Below are positions 16,756 to 25,519 of a stretch of 64,000 nt of DNA, in pieces (within the stretch, counting starts at the first letter, position 1; each line of letters starts with the position of its first letter). Location: positions 372,001-436,000 of the forward strand of contig NZ_FRBX01000003.1 in assembly GCF_900142715.1 (NCBI RefSeq), in the 5' to 3' direction. The stretch is from Flavobacterium pectinovorum. GTDB lineage: Bacteria; Bacteroidota; Bacteroidia; Flavobacteriales; Flavobacteriaceae. Position numbers and translations under genes: made by a program. The notes under the pieces were generated by a model. The model had not been told where the DNA came from. It searched no databases and saw only the letters and a program-made list of their open reading frames with translations.

Positions 16756-17796
16756 TCACACTAAACTCGGTTTACGCAACAATTTTCCGTTTTCATTTTC
16801 TTTGAATTTCGGAACAAAAACAATTTCTTTTGGTTTTTCATATTTGTCCAGAACATCAAAAAAATCAGTTGCAAAATCTTGTTTTTCACCTTCGATAACC
16901 AAAATTAATTTTTCACCCAAAACAGTATCCGGGATTCCGGTAACAAAAAATCTGGAATTAATTTTATCAATCAGCTTTGCTTCTATTTGCTCTGGAATCA
17001 GTTTTACTCCTCCGCTATTGACAACATTATCAATTCTTCCTAAAAAAATAAACTGATCTTCCCTTATTATTTCTACCAAATCGTTAGTTACTATTGGCTC
17101 TTCAGAAATAGTATCAACAGTAATAACAAGACAGCCTCGATCATCCTGAACAATTTTTACATTTGGCAAAACGGTAAAAACATTTTCTCCTACCCTTCTT
17201 GCAGCGATATGGGTAATGGTTTCCGTCATGCCGTAAGTCTCATAAACTTCTGTTTTTAACGGTAAAACTTTTTCCTCAAGAGATGAATCCATCTTGGCTC
17301 CGCCAACAATCAGTTTTTTAACATTTTGCAAAGCTTCAATTGAATTTTGAACTTGTAAAGGTACCATTGCAACAAAATCGTATTTAGTTGTATTTAAAGC
17401 TAATGGATGTGTGCTTGGGTCAACAATATCTAAATCAAGACCTAAAATAAAACTGCGAACCAGCATCATTTTACCGGCAATAAATTTTACAGGCAAACAA
17501 AGTAAAGCTTTATCACGAGGTTCTAATTCGAAAAAATCTCCGGTAGCCAATGCAGATTGAATCATGGCTTGTTTTTGCAGTTTTACCACTTTTGGCAATC
17601 CTGTTGTTCCCGAAGTTCTCATTTCGATATAATCTTTATCGTCGAACCAATCCAATAAAAACTCTCCTATAGCTCTATCATTTGCATCGCCTTCTTTTAT
17701 ATAATCATAACCCACGCGACGCAATTCATCTGCAGTTAAATGATATCCGTTTATCTTAAAATAATTGTGAACATTTTTATGTGTTAACTGTAACAT
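16756..17796 (-). CDS. menE: o-Succinylbenzoate--CoA ligase (AMP-binding enzyme), menaquinone pathway
   Basis: 346 residues, short for the superfamily but usual for Bacteroidota MenE. The AMP-binding loop TSGTTGLPK is near residue 62; YGMTETITHIAARR and the C-terminal FLGRIDNVVNSGGVKL hinge are present. It activates o-succinylbenzoate with ATP and CoA for menaquinone synthesis. It starts 7 bases after a CPBP protease gene on the same strand, so the two are co-transcribed. No other men gene is in the window, so the MenE call depends on length and family resemblance. Confidence 0.82.
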   Translation of the reverse strand: MLQLTHKNVHNYFKINGYHLTADELRRVGYDYIKEGDANDRAIGEFLLDWFDDKDYIEMRTSGTTGLPKVVKLQKQAMIQSALATGDFFELEPRDKALLCLPVKFIAGKMMLVRSFILGLDLDIVDPSTHPLALNTTKYDFVAMVPLQVQNSIEALQNVKKLIVGGAKMDSSLEEKVLPLKTEVYETYGMTETITHIAARRVGENVFTVLPNVKIVQDDRGCLVITVDTISEEPIVTNDLVEIIREDQFIFLGRIDNVVNSGGVKLIPEQIEAKLIDKINSRFFVTGIPDTVLGEKLILVIEGEKQDFATDFFDVLDKYEKPKEIVFVPKFKENENGKLLRKPSLV

Positions 17797-17803
17797 ATAT
17801 TAT

Positions 17804-18736
17804 TTAATTTGATGATTCTACTACGTTTATTTTTCCAGTTAATTTTTCTTTCCAGTTACTCCAATTGTATTTTTTAGTAAAAATTAAAAGCAATATAGGA
17901 TAAACCACTACCACAGGCAGAATAACATCCAGACCCGCAGATGGTTCTGATAAATCTATAAAAACAGAATGTGTTTGAAAAACCGTCCAATCCGAAGTAA
18001 CCAATAAAGCACCTACCAAATTATTAGCAGCATGAAAACCTAAAGACAATTCCATTCCTTCATCCATAAGGGTAATTACTCCTAAAAACAGACCTGTACC
18101 GATGTAATAAATCATAATAATGTAACCCATTTTTGTTACTTCAGGATTAAAAACATGCATAGATCCAAAAATTAATGAAGTCATCAATAGTGGAAACCAT
18201 TTATTTAAAGACAAATTAGCAAATCCCTGCATTAAATATCCTCTAAAAACATATTCCTCTGTACTGGTTTGTATCGGAATTAAAATAGAACCAACAGCTA
18301 CCAAAATTAAAAACGGAACTAATTTAAAATTCCATACAAAATTTTCAGGAGCTCTGAAATAAATTATAAAAAAGCTAATTATTGAAAAAACCGCCCATAA
18401 AAAGAAGGAAAAGAAAACCCTTCCCCAATCTATTTTTTGACGTGATGTTGTAATTGATAAAAGAGTTTGATTGTGCAGATATTTCACAACAAAATAAATT
18501 CCGGCAAAGGCAAAAGCAAAAGATATCATCACCAAAAATAAAGTCAGATTAGGTTCAAACATTTTCATTACTTCAGCATTATCCGTAGGAAAAACAGCTT
18601 TATCTTTAAAACTTTTATACAGAACTGCGACAGAAAAAGGAATTTGACCAACAAATGATGCTGTAATAATAATGACTGATCCAATAAGGTATTTCCAAAA
18701 TTTATTTTCGGGCTTAATTCCTTGTTCTAAAAACAT
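17804..18736 (-). CDS. CPBP family intramembrane glutamic endopeptidase
   Basis: 310 residues with about eight membrane helices. The abortive-infection/CAAX protease motifs are visible: STEEYVFRGYLMQGF (EExxxR), FGSMHVFNP (FxxxH) and LGFHAANNLVG (HxxxN). Such enzymes cleave within membranes; some act in prenyl-protein processing or bacteriocin self-immunity, others are uncharacterised. The tight link to menE looks like ordinary operon packing. Confidence 0.88.
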   Translation of the reverse strand: MFLEQGIKPENKFWKYLIGSVIIITASFVGQIPFSVAVLYKSFKDKAVFPTDNAEVMKMFEPNLTLFLVMISFAFAFAGIYFVVKYLHNQTLLSITTSRQKIDWGRVFFSFFLWAVFSIISFFIIYFRAPENFVWNFKLVPFLILVAVGSILIPIQTSTEEYVFRGYLMQGFANLSLNKWFPLLMTSLIFGSMHVFNPEVTKMGYIIMIYYIGTGLFLGVITLMDEGMELSLGFHAANNLVGALLVTSDWTVFQTHSVFIDLSEPSAGLDVILPVVVVYPILLLIFTKKYNWSNWKEKLTGKINVVESSN

Positions 18737-18895
18737 ATATTAAAAATTTAAAAAATGAGAAATAATATCTTTTAAAGTTATGATATATTTATTGCTTTTA
18801 AAAGATATATGATAAATAAGTAAATCTTACTTTTGGTGTAGCTAAAATACCTAAATTTTACTTTAACTGCCTTACAACATATTAAAATTAACAAA

Positions 18896-19240
18896 ATGAT
18901 ACAAATTTATCATAATCCCCGTTGTGGAAAATCAAGAACTTGTCTTGCATTTATTGATCAGTCAAATCAGGAATATGAAATTATTCCGTACTTAACAGAA
19001 ACGCCTTCTTTTGACGAATTAAAATCTTTATTACAAAAATTAGATCTTCAACCTATTCAATTAGTGAGAACTAAAGAAAAAATATGGATCGAAAATTATA
19101 AAGGAAAAACGATGAATGATGATGAAATTATTCAGTCTATGATTGACAATCCTATTTTAATTGAGCGCCCAATTGTTGTAAAAGACGGAAAAGCCATTAT
19201 AGGAAGAGATCCTGATTTGGTTGCTGCCTTTTTAGATTGA
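18896..19240 (+). CDS. arsC: ArsC-family glutaredoxin-dependent arsenate reductase-like protein
   Basis: 114 residues. The N-terminal YHNPRCGKSRTC contains the catalytic Cys9 of ArsC; the ERPIVVKDGKAIIGRDP segment near the C-terminus supplies the conserved Arg region. ArsC reduces arsenate to arsenite with glutathione/glutaredoxin. There is no arsB or arsR next to it, so it could instead be a general thioredoxin-fold ArsC/Spx-like reductase. Confidence 0.85.
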   Translation: MIQIYHNPRCGKSRTCLAFIDQSNQEYEIIPYLTETPSFDELKSLLQKLDLQPIQLVRTKEKIWIENYKGKTMNDDEIIQSMIDNPILIERPIVVKDGKAIIGRDPDLVAAFLD

Positions 19241-19294
19241 TTATAAAGAAGCGCATTAACATTTTTTTGTGATTTCTCTCTTTAAACCAAAAGC

Positions 19295-19302
19295 TACATT
19301 TG
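19295..19302 (+). promoter_or_regulatory. -7 box TACATTTG for the TonB-dependent receptor gene
   Basis: Matches TAnnTTTG. It overlaps a possible upstream TTG start at 19300, which excludes that codon; the ATG at 19336 is the real start. Confidence 0.6.
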
Positions 19303-19335
19303 CGGTCTAAAAAGAAAAAGAAACCAGAAAAAACA

Positions 19336-21789
19336 ATGAAACAAATCAAATTTGCTGTATTACTTGTATTGCTTTTTACAAGTTTTTACAATTATGCGCA
19401 ACAACCACCTGCAGGAAGAAACAAGGTAAAAGTTACCGGAAAAGTTTTCGAAAAAGTGAGTAAACAACCACTTGAATATGCAACAATTTCGATAATGGCA
19501 CCTAACGACACCAAAGTTATTGCCGGAGGAATAACGAACCCAAAAGGTGAATTTGAAGTTGCTGTTGCACCAGGAACTTACGACATAAAAATTGAGTTTA
19601 TTTCTTTTAAATCAACCGAAATTAAACAAAAAAGCATTGAGGATGATACTAACTTAGGTGTAGTAAACCTGTCTGAAGATGCAGCCCAATTGAATGAAGT
19701 TGTAGTTCGTGCCGAAAAATCGACAGTAGAAATAAAACTTGATAAAAAAGTATACAACGTTGGTCAGGATATGATCGTTAAGGGCGGAACTGTAAGTGAT
19801 GTTCTTGATAACGTTCCTTCGGTTTCTGTTGATACAGAAGGAAATGTAAGCTTAAGAGGAAGCGATAATATCCGTATTTTAATTGACGGAAGACCATCAA
19901 ATGCTATTAATGTTGCCGAAGCTTTACGTCAGCTTCCGGCAGATGCTATTGACAAAGTAGAAGTTATTACAAATCCATCTGCCCGTTATGATGCAGAAGG
20001 CGGTTCGGGTTTGATCAATATTATTTTGAAAAAAGGAAAAAATCAAGGTTTCAACGGAACTTTTATTGCTTCGACAGGACTTCCTGAAACGTATGGCTTA
20101 AGCGCCAATTTAAACTATAAAACAGAAAAATTAAACTACTTTACCACTGGAGGTTACAACTACAGAACAAACGAAGGTGGCGGAAAAACTAATTCTGAAT
20201 ATTTTAACGAAGACGGTACAACTAAAAGTTATTTAGACGAAGATCGTGATACCAAAAGAACCAGAGACGGATTTAACGGAAGAGCGGGTGTTGAATGGAC
20301 ATTAACACCAACTACTTTTTGGACAAACGCCATTAACTACCAAAAAAATACCGGAGAAGATGTAGATGTAATCAACTACAATAATTACGATGCTGCTCGT
20401 GCTTTTACCGGAGCTTCATCTCGATTAAACAATGCCGATACCGGAAGTGAAAACGTAGAGTTTACTTCTAATTTAATCAAAAACTTCAACGACAAAGGTC
20501 ATAAACTTACTGCTGATTTATCTATTTCAAGAAATACAGATGACAGCAACAGTATTATTACCGCATCGCCAAATTTCAATACGACTTTAAATGATCAGGT
20601 TCAAAAACAAGTTTTATTACAGGCCGATTACGTTTTGCCATTAGGTAAAGGAGGTCAGTTTGAAGCCGGATATAAAGGAAGTTTTGGCGACCTGAACAAC
20701 CAATATGTAATAACAGACGATCTAAATCAACCAGATCCAAATTTATCAAATACATTGGAATATAAAGAAAACATCAATGCACTTTATACCCAATATGGTT
20801 TCAAGGTAAACAAATTTTCTTATTTATTTGGTTTGCGCTGGGAAGACACTAATATCCAGGTTAACTTATTAGACAATAACGATTTTAACACTAAAAAATA
20901 CAACAACTTATTTCCAAGTGCGTTTATTAGCTACGAAATCTCAGATCAAAGTAATTTTACAGCAAGTTACAGCAAGCGTTTATCAAGACCAAGAGGACGT
21001 TTTATGAACCCTGCAACAAATTACTCAAGTAACATTAATATTTTTCAGGGAAATCCAGATTTAGACCCATCATTAACAGACAAATACGATATCGGCTTCA
21101 TCAAGCGTTGGGACAAGGTAACTTTTAATACTTCGGCTTATTTTGAAGATACAAAAGACGTTTTCAGTTTTGTGAGATCTCCTACGGGCGAATTAGTAAA
21201 TGGAATTCCTGTTATTTTAAGCAAACCTATTAACTTAGGTCAGGAGCAAAAATTTGGTTTTGAATTTACTTTCAATTACACACCTTTTAAATGGTGGAAA
21301 GTAAACAGTAACTTCAACTTTTACAATGTAAAAACAACGGGAGAAAACAGCTATGTAGATGTTGTAACCGGAGAAACAGTAGTACAAAACCTTGACAACC
21401 AAGCAAATTCATGGTTTGCAAGAATTAATTCTAAAGTTACTTTGCCATACAAAATTGATTGGCAATTAACAGGAATGTACAATGGAGAGCAAAAAACTGC
21501 ACAAGGTAAAAACTTAGGTCAGTTGGGTATCAATACTGCTTTTAGTAAAGATGTATTAAAAGACAAAGCTACAATTGCTTTCAATATTAGTGATATTTTC
21601 AACTCAAGAATCATGAAATCATATACTTATCTTGAAAATCAAACATCATACAGCGAAATGCAATTCCGTAAACGTCAATTCAACTTATCGTTTACCTATC
21701 GTTTTAACAAAGCTAAAAACGAAAGAGATAAAAATGCAGCACCTAAAAATGATGGCGGCGGCGAAGGCAGCGGAGAATTTCCGGGATAA
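19336..21789 (+). CDS. TonB-dependent outer-membrane receptor-like protein (CarboxypepD_reg/plug/OMP beta-barrel)
   Basis: 817 residues. A signal peptide (MKQIKFAVLLVLLFTSFYNYAQ) is followed by a carboxypeptidase-regulatory beta-sandwich (GKVFEKVSKQPLEYATISI), a plug (GTVSDVLDNVPSVSVDTEGN, VEVITNPSARYDAEGG) and an outer-membrane barrel ending FNLSFTYRF. The tail is Gly/Glu-rich. This is the subfamily without a SusD partner that is abundant in Flavobacterium; the ligand is unknown. The gene stands alone with its own promoter. Confidence 0.9.
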   Translation: MKQIKFAVLLVLLFTSFYNYAQQPPAGRNKVKVTGKVFEKVSKQPLEYATISIMAPNDTKVIAGGITNPKGEFEVAVAPGTYDIKIEFISFKSTEIKQKSIEDDTNLGVVNLSEDAAQLNEVVVRAEKSTVEIKLDKKVYNVGQDMIVKGGTVSDVLDNVPSVSVDTEGNVSLRGSDNIRILIDGRPSNAINVAEALRQLPADAIDKVEVITNPSARYDAEGGSGLINIILKKGKNQGFNGTFIASTGLPETYGLSANLNYKTEKLNYFTTGGYNYRTNEGGGKTNSEYFNEDGTTKSYLDEDRDTKRTRDGFNGRAGVEWTLTPTTFWTNAINYQKNTGEDVDVINYNNYDAARAFTGASSRLNNADTGSENVEFTSNLIKNFNDKGHKLTADLSISRNTDDSNSIITASPNFNTTLNDQVQKQVLLQADYVLPLGKGGQFEAGYKGSFGDLNNQYVITDDLNQPDPNLSNTLEYKENINALYTQYGFKVNKFSYLFGLRWEDTNIQVNLLDNNDFNTKKYNNLFPSAFISYEISDQSNFTASYSKRLSRPRGRFMNPATNYSSNINIFQGNPDLDPSLTDKYDIGFIKRWDKVTFNTSAYFEDTKDVFSFVRSPTGELVNGIPVILSKPINLGQEQKFGFEFTFNYTPFKWWKVNSNFNFYNVKTTGENSYVDVVTGETVVQNLDNQANSWFARINSKVTLPYKIDWQLTGMYNGEQKTAQGKNLGQLGINTAFSKDVLKDKATIAFNISDIFNSRIMKSYTYLENQTSYSEMQFRKRQFNLSFTYRFNKAKNERDKNAAPKNDGGGEGSGEFPG

Positions 21790-21794
21790 CATCA

Positions 21795-21930
21795 GTTAAA
21801 TTCCAAATTTTTTAAATTCCAAATTCCAACTTTAGAACCTAATCATCAGGTTTGTAAAATTGGAATTTGGAATTTTTTTGTTGGATTTAAATCCTTTGTT
21901 GGAATTTAAAAAATTGGAATTTATTTTTTT
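21795..21930. repeat. AATTCCAA/TTGGAATT inverted-repeat unit
   Basis: Several AAATTCCAAATTCCAA words are followed after a short spacer by TTGGAATTTGGAATTT, so the stretch folds on itself. It has the same word family as the units near 16.3, 16.7 and 44.6 kb. Confidence 0.75.
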
Positions 21931-21936
21931 AAGCAT

Positions 21937-21969
21937 AAAAAAAGGACTCGTAAAACGGGTCCTTTTTTA
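21937..21969. terminator. Bidirectional terminator
   Basis: AAAAGGAC-T-CGT pairs with ACG-G-GTCCTTTT around a short A loop, with A and T runs on either side; it serves the TonB receptor gene and the convergent small gene. Confidence 0.85.
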
Positions 21970-21986
21970 TTGAAATCAATTTAAAA

Positions 21987-22157
21987 TTAAATTGATTGTT
22001 CTTGTCTTTTCTTTGCTCTTTTCTCTTTGAACATTTCCCAGCTAGCTCCCGTAACCCAATAAGATACGAAACCAACTAAGAAAAACATCAACCAAAACCC
22101 TATAGTTAGTATGGTCAAGAAAAGTAAAAAACCTAAGTACTGTGAAAATTCAAACAT
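21987..22157 (-). CDS. Small membrane protein (56 aa), unknown function
   Basis: From the ATG at 22157 the protein is MFEFSQYLGFLLFLTILTIG..., with one or two membrane helices and a basic tail (KEKRAKKRQEQ). An in-frame ATG 30 bases upstream is possible but gives a hydrophilic addition. A terminator lies just past the stop codon. It resembles small conserved Flavobacterium membrane proteins; no function known to me. Confidence 0.65.
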   Translation of the reverse strand: MFEFSQYLGFLLFLTILTIGFWLMFFLVGFVSYWVTGASWEMFKEKRAKKRQEQSI

Positions 22158-22330
22158 GTTTTCCGGAATTTTTGAATGTAATGACAAATGTAAGTTTTAT
22201 ATTTTTCCTTAGCAATAAAATCCAAATCAATTTTCGTAAAATCACAATTATCCGTATATTTAAACTCATTTTAAATAAGGATTTTTCACGATTATTATTT
22301 AACTATCTAAACAAGAAGAATATGAGTGTT

Positions 22331-22418
22331 TTCAGGAGCTGTTTCCTGCTGTCCACTATATCTTTTGTGGCGAACCCCACCACAAAAGGATGCCGTTCCC
22401 ATCAGGGCTAGGGCAATC
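22331..22418 (+). repeat. GC-rich structured repeat element
   Basis: A stretch richer in GC than its surroundings. TCTTTTGTGG (22361-22370) pairs with CCACAAAAGGA (22380-22390) with one bulge, and AGGAGCTGTTTCCTGCTG and TTCCCATCAGGGCTAGGG flank it. Elements of this make-up recur in Flavobacterium intergenic regions. It could be a non-coding RNA domain or a repeat; strand is uncertain. Confidence 0.55.
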
Positions 22419-22447
22419 GTTTTCAAAAAAAATTAAACATGAAAATA

Positions 22448-22500
22448 AAAAATCCGTTTTAATCAGCGTTTTTACGAAGTAAATCAGCGTCATCCGCGTT
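22448..22500. repeat. Dispersed repeat (GCGTTTTTACGAAGTAAATC type)
   Basis: GCGTTTTTACGAAGTAAATC and ATCCGCGT occur here in the same order as at about 16490-16530 inside the 249-base element. It lies 47 bases upstream of fumC, so it would be transcribed in the fumC leader or contain its promoter region. Confidence 0.75.
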
Positions 22501-22546
22501 CAATACACCACAACAAACAACAAACAATAATCATATATACAACAAA

Positions 22547-23932
22547 ATGAAATACAGAATAGAAAAAGACACCATGGGTGAGGTACAGGTCCCAGCCGAT
22601 AAATATTGGGGTGCACAAACAGAACGTTCCAGAAATAATTTCAAAATTGGTCCATCGGCATCTATGCCACAAGAAATCATAGAAGGTTTTGCATATCTTA
22701 AAAAAGCGGCCGCTTATGCCAATCATGATTTAGGTGTTTTGCCAATAGAAAAAAGAGATGCTATTGCAGCGGTTTGCGATGAAATTTTAGAAGGAAAATT
22801 AGACGATCAATTTCCTCTTGTAATTTGGCAGACCGGTTCAGGAACGCAAAGTAATATGAACGTAAATGAAGTAATTGCAAACCGTGCTCAGGTTCTTAAA
22901 GGTTTTGAAATTGGTGAAGGCGAACAATTTATAAAAGCAAACGATGATGTTAATAAATCGCAGTCATCAAACGATACTTTCCCAACCGGAATGCATATTG
23001 CAGCTTACAAAATGATTGTAGAAACTACAATTCCCGGGGTCGAAAAATTACACGCTACTTTATCCGCGAAAGCGAAAGAATTTAAGGATGTTGTAAAAAT
23101 TGGACGTACGCACCTTATGGATGCAACACCTTTAACATTAGGACAGGAAATTTCAGGCTACGCTGCTCAATTGGCATTCGGATTAAAAGCTTTAAAAAAC
23201 ACTTTAGCCCATTTATCTGAAATTGCATTAGGCGGAACTGCCGTTGGAACCGGACTTAATACTCCAAAAGGTTACGACGTAAAAGTGGCCGAATATATTG
23301 CACAATTTACCAATCATCCTTTTGTAACTGCAGAGAATAAATTTGAAGCTTTGGCTGCTCACGATGCCATTGTTGAAACGCACGGTGCGCTAAAACAATT
23401 GGCTGTTTCTTTAAATAAAATCGCCAACGATGTTAGAATGCTGGCTTCTGGTCCACGTTCAGGAATTGGTGAAATTCATATTCCAGAGAACGAGCCCGGA
23501 TCTTCTATCATGCCTGGAAAAGTGAATCCAACACAATGTGAAGCTTTAACTATGGTTTGTGCTCAGGTTATTGGAAATGATATGGCAATTGCCGTTGGCG
23601 GAATGCAGGGACATTATGAACTGAATGTTTTTAAACCTGTTATGGCTGCTAATTTCCTTCAATCTGCGCGATTATTAGGAGATGCTTGTGTTTCATTCGA
23701 CGAACATTGCGCTCAGGGAATTGAGCCTAACTACAAACGCATCAAAGAATTAGTTGATAATTCATTAATGCTTGTTACGGCTTTAAATACTAAAATTGGT
23801 TATTATAAAGCGGCAGAAATCGCTCAAACCGCACACAAAAACGGAACTACACTAAAAGACGAAGCCGTTCGTTTGGGTTATGTAACTCCAGACGATTTTG
23901 ACGCCTGGGTGAAACCGGAGGAGATGGTTTAG
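22547..23932 (+). CDS. fumC: Fumarate hydratase, class II
   Basis: 461 residues, usual for FumC. It has [15 protein letters not shown], the substrate site [16 protein letters not shown], and the fumarase/aspartase signature [15 protein letters not shown]. It converts fumarate to malate in the TCA cycle as an iron-independent homotetramer. It is monocistronic and is preceded by two repeat elements. Confidence 0.96.
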   Translation: MKYRIEKDTMGEVQVPADKYWGAQTERSRNNFKIGPSASMPQEIIEGFAYLKKAAAYANHDLGVLPIEKRDAIAAVCDEILEGKLDDQFPLVIWQTGSGTQSNMNVNEVIANRAQVLKGFEIGEGEQFIKANDDVNKSQSSNDTFPTGMHIAAYKMIVETTIPGVEKLHATLSAKAKEFKDVVKIGRTHLMDATPLTLGQEISGYAAQLAFGLKALKNTLAHLSEIALGGTAVGTGLNTPKGYDVKVAEYIAQFTNHPFVTAENKFEALAAHDAIVETHGALKQLAVSLNKIANDVRMLASGPRSGIGEIHIPENEPGSSIMPGKVNPTQCEALTMVCAQVIGNDMAIAVGGMQGHYELNVFKPVMAANFLQSARLLGDACVSFDEHCAQGIEPNYKRIKELVDNSLMLVTALNTKIGYYKAAEIAQTAHKNGTTLKDEAVRLGYVTPDDFDAWVKPEEMV

Positions 23933-23944
23933 ATTTTTTATTTA

Positions 23945-24080
23945 AAAAAGTTTCAAGTTTCAGGTTTCACGTTCTGGATCGCAGAACTAACTACAAACTA
24001 TTTGAATAACAAAAAGCGGTATAAAACTTTAAAAGTTTTATACCGCTTTTTAACTTGAAACCTGAAACTTGAAACTTTTT
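23945..24080. repeat. Two nested perfect inverted repeats, acting as a bidirectional terminator
   Basis: The outer arms are 24 bases and exact: 23945-23968 against 24057-24080 (AAGTTTCAAGTTTCAGGTTT word). Inside, AAAAAGCGGTATAAAACTTT (24011-24030) faces its exact reverse complement (24032-24051) with one central base. The unit fills the gap between convergent fumC and the dehydrogenase gene; its right arm abuts the latter's stop codon. Confidence 0.85.
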
Positions 24081-25283
24081 TTACTTCCCGTCAACGTAGT
24101 CTTGTAAATAGGCAAATCTTGGCGTTAACTTTCCGTTTTCGGTAATTTTAGCACGCTTAAGAATTCCGTCTTTGTCTCCGTTAAAAAAGGCCGGAATAAC
24201 ATGTTCCATAAACTGTTCACCAAAACCTTCACTTGCATCTTTTGGAATTTCGCATGGCAAATTATCAACTGCCATAACCACAACCGCAGCAGGGTGAAAA
24301 ACATCTACCTCTTTATCTTCTAAAGGAAAATAACCATATATAGGTTCTTCAATGGTCGAAGAACGCAGCGTACTGGCAATTGGTCCGTTTACGTCACAAG
24401 AAATATCTGCCACTACTTTTACTTTACAATCGCTGGCATTCAGCATTTCTTTGGTTAAAATCATCGGAGCGCCACTTGCGTGAAAATGACCTGCAAAATA
24501 AATATCTGAAACTTTAGTGAATTTTTCAAAATCAGAAACATAAGCTTCAGGATGCTCTACAAAATCATTAAAATCAAGAGCTTGACCATCAATTCGTTTG
24601 TTATATTCTAAAACATCCAGCTGAACATATACCGCTTGCGTATAGTTCTTTGTTAGATAATTTTCGACTGTGATTTCTTTTATTTTAATCGCATCCAGAA
24701 TTTCTTTGGTCCCGGAACCTACTTTTCCTGTTCCGGTAACGACAAACTTCAAAGCTGGGATTGTAATACGCTTTAGATGTTTAATTAAATCATCTTTTCC
24801 GGCAAGAGTTTCCGCTTTTGGAAGCTTGAAAAGTTCAAATTTTATTCCGAAAGCACGAATTCCGTTATAAACACCAACCATTCCGGCATACTTTCCAAAA
24901 CCTATTAAACGGCGATTATGCTCATCAACTATAGTTTCATGATCATACAAATCAATGTTTTTTTCTAAAATTGCTTTTAGTAGTTTCTGATTATAAGGTT
25001 GTTTCTTAATTGTGTGCGAAAAAAAGAAGTATGCTTTATTTGGAATTAAATTTTCAACCGGGACTTCTTTGACACCAAATAAAACATCACAATTTGATAC
25101 ATCATCTGTAATAGTAATCCCTAAACTTTTATATTGAATGTCGGAAAAAATTCTAATATCTGAGCTTTCTACCTCCACGGTAGCATCATGATAAAGCTGT
25201 TTTAATTTTGCAAGTTCACCCGGAGCAAATACTACACGTCTGTCTGGTGGGTTTTTTCTTTCTTTTATAATTCCAAATTTCAT
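24081..25283 (-). CDS. NAD(P)-dependent saccharopine/lysine dehydrogenase-like enzyme (AlaDH/PNT fold)
   Basis: 400 residues. The N-terminus GIIKERKNPPDRRVVFAPGE is the alanine-dehydrogenase/PNT substrate domain; FVVTGTGKVGSGTKEILDA is the Rossmann dinucleotide motif near residue 180; VVADISCDVNGPIASTLRSS follows. It is closest to LYS1-type saccharopine dehydrogenases (lysine-forming). It presumably interconverts an amino acid conjugate and keto acid; without a neighbour in lysine metabolism the exact substrate is open. A -7 box TATATTTG lies on the minus strand at 25343-25336. Confidence 0.8.
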   Translation of the reverse strand: MKFGIIKERKNPPDRRVVFAPGELAKLKQLYHDATVEVESSDIRIFSDIQYKSLGITITDDVSNCDVLFGVKEVPVENLIPNKAYFFFSHTIKKQPYNQKLLKAILEKNIDLYDHETIVDEHNRRLIGFGKYAGMVGVYNGIRAFGIKFELFKLPKAETLAGKDDLIKHLKRITIPALKFVVTGTGKVGSGTKEILDAIKIKEITVENYLTKNYTQAVYVQLDVLEYNKRIDGQALDFNDFVEHPEAYVSDFEKFTKVSDIYFAGHFHASGAPMILTKEMLNASDCKVKVVADISCDVNGPIASTLRSSTIEEPIYGYFPLEDKEVDVFHPAAVVVMAVDNLPCEIPKDASEGFGEQFMEHVIPAFFNGDKDGILKRAKITENGKLTPRFAYLQDYVDGK

Positions 25284-25502
25284 TTATATAAGATTAAGAT
25301 AAGTATTAATATAACTTTTTAGATTCAATTTGTTTCAAATATAACAAAATAAGTTAAAATTTTGTTGATTTTTTCTGATTTCAAACATTTTTATAACGCT
25401 AACCACTGATGCACAATCGACTAACAAAAAAAGAAGTTAAGATAATGTTAAAAAAAGTTTCTTCAGAGGATGAAAAAACAAAAACATAATTATTGAATTC
25501 TA

Positions 25503-25510
25503 TATATTTG
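25503..25510 (+). promoter_or_regulatory. -7 box TATATTTG close to the start of the serine hydrolase gene
   Basis: Matches TAnnTTTG and ends 10 bases before the first ATG (25520); transcription would begin only a few bases before or at the start codons (ATG at 25520, 25523 and 25529). Confidence 0.5.
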
Positions 25511-25519
25511 TTTTAAAGA

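Noticed and set aside
22142..22411. An 89-codon plus-strand frame ahead of fumC
   Set aside because: It runs through the start of the small membrane protein gene and then the GC-rich repeat element; no coding character.
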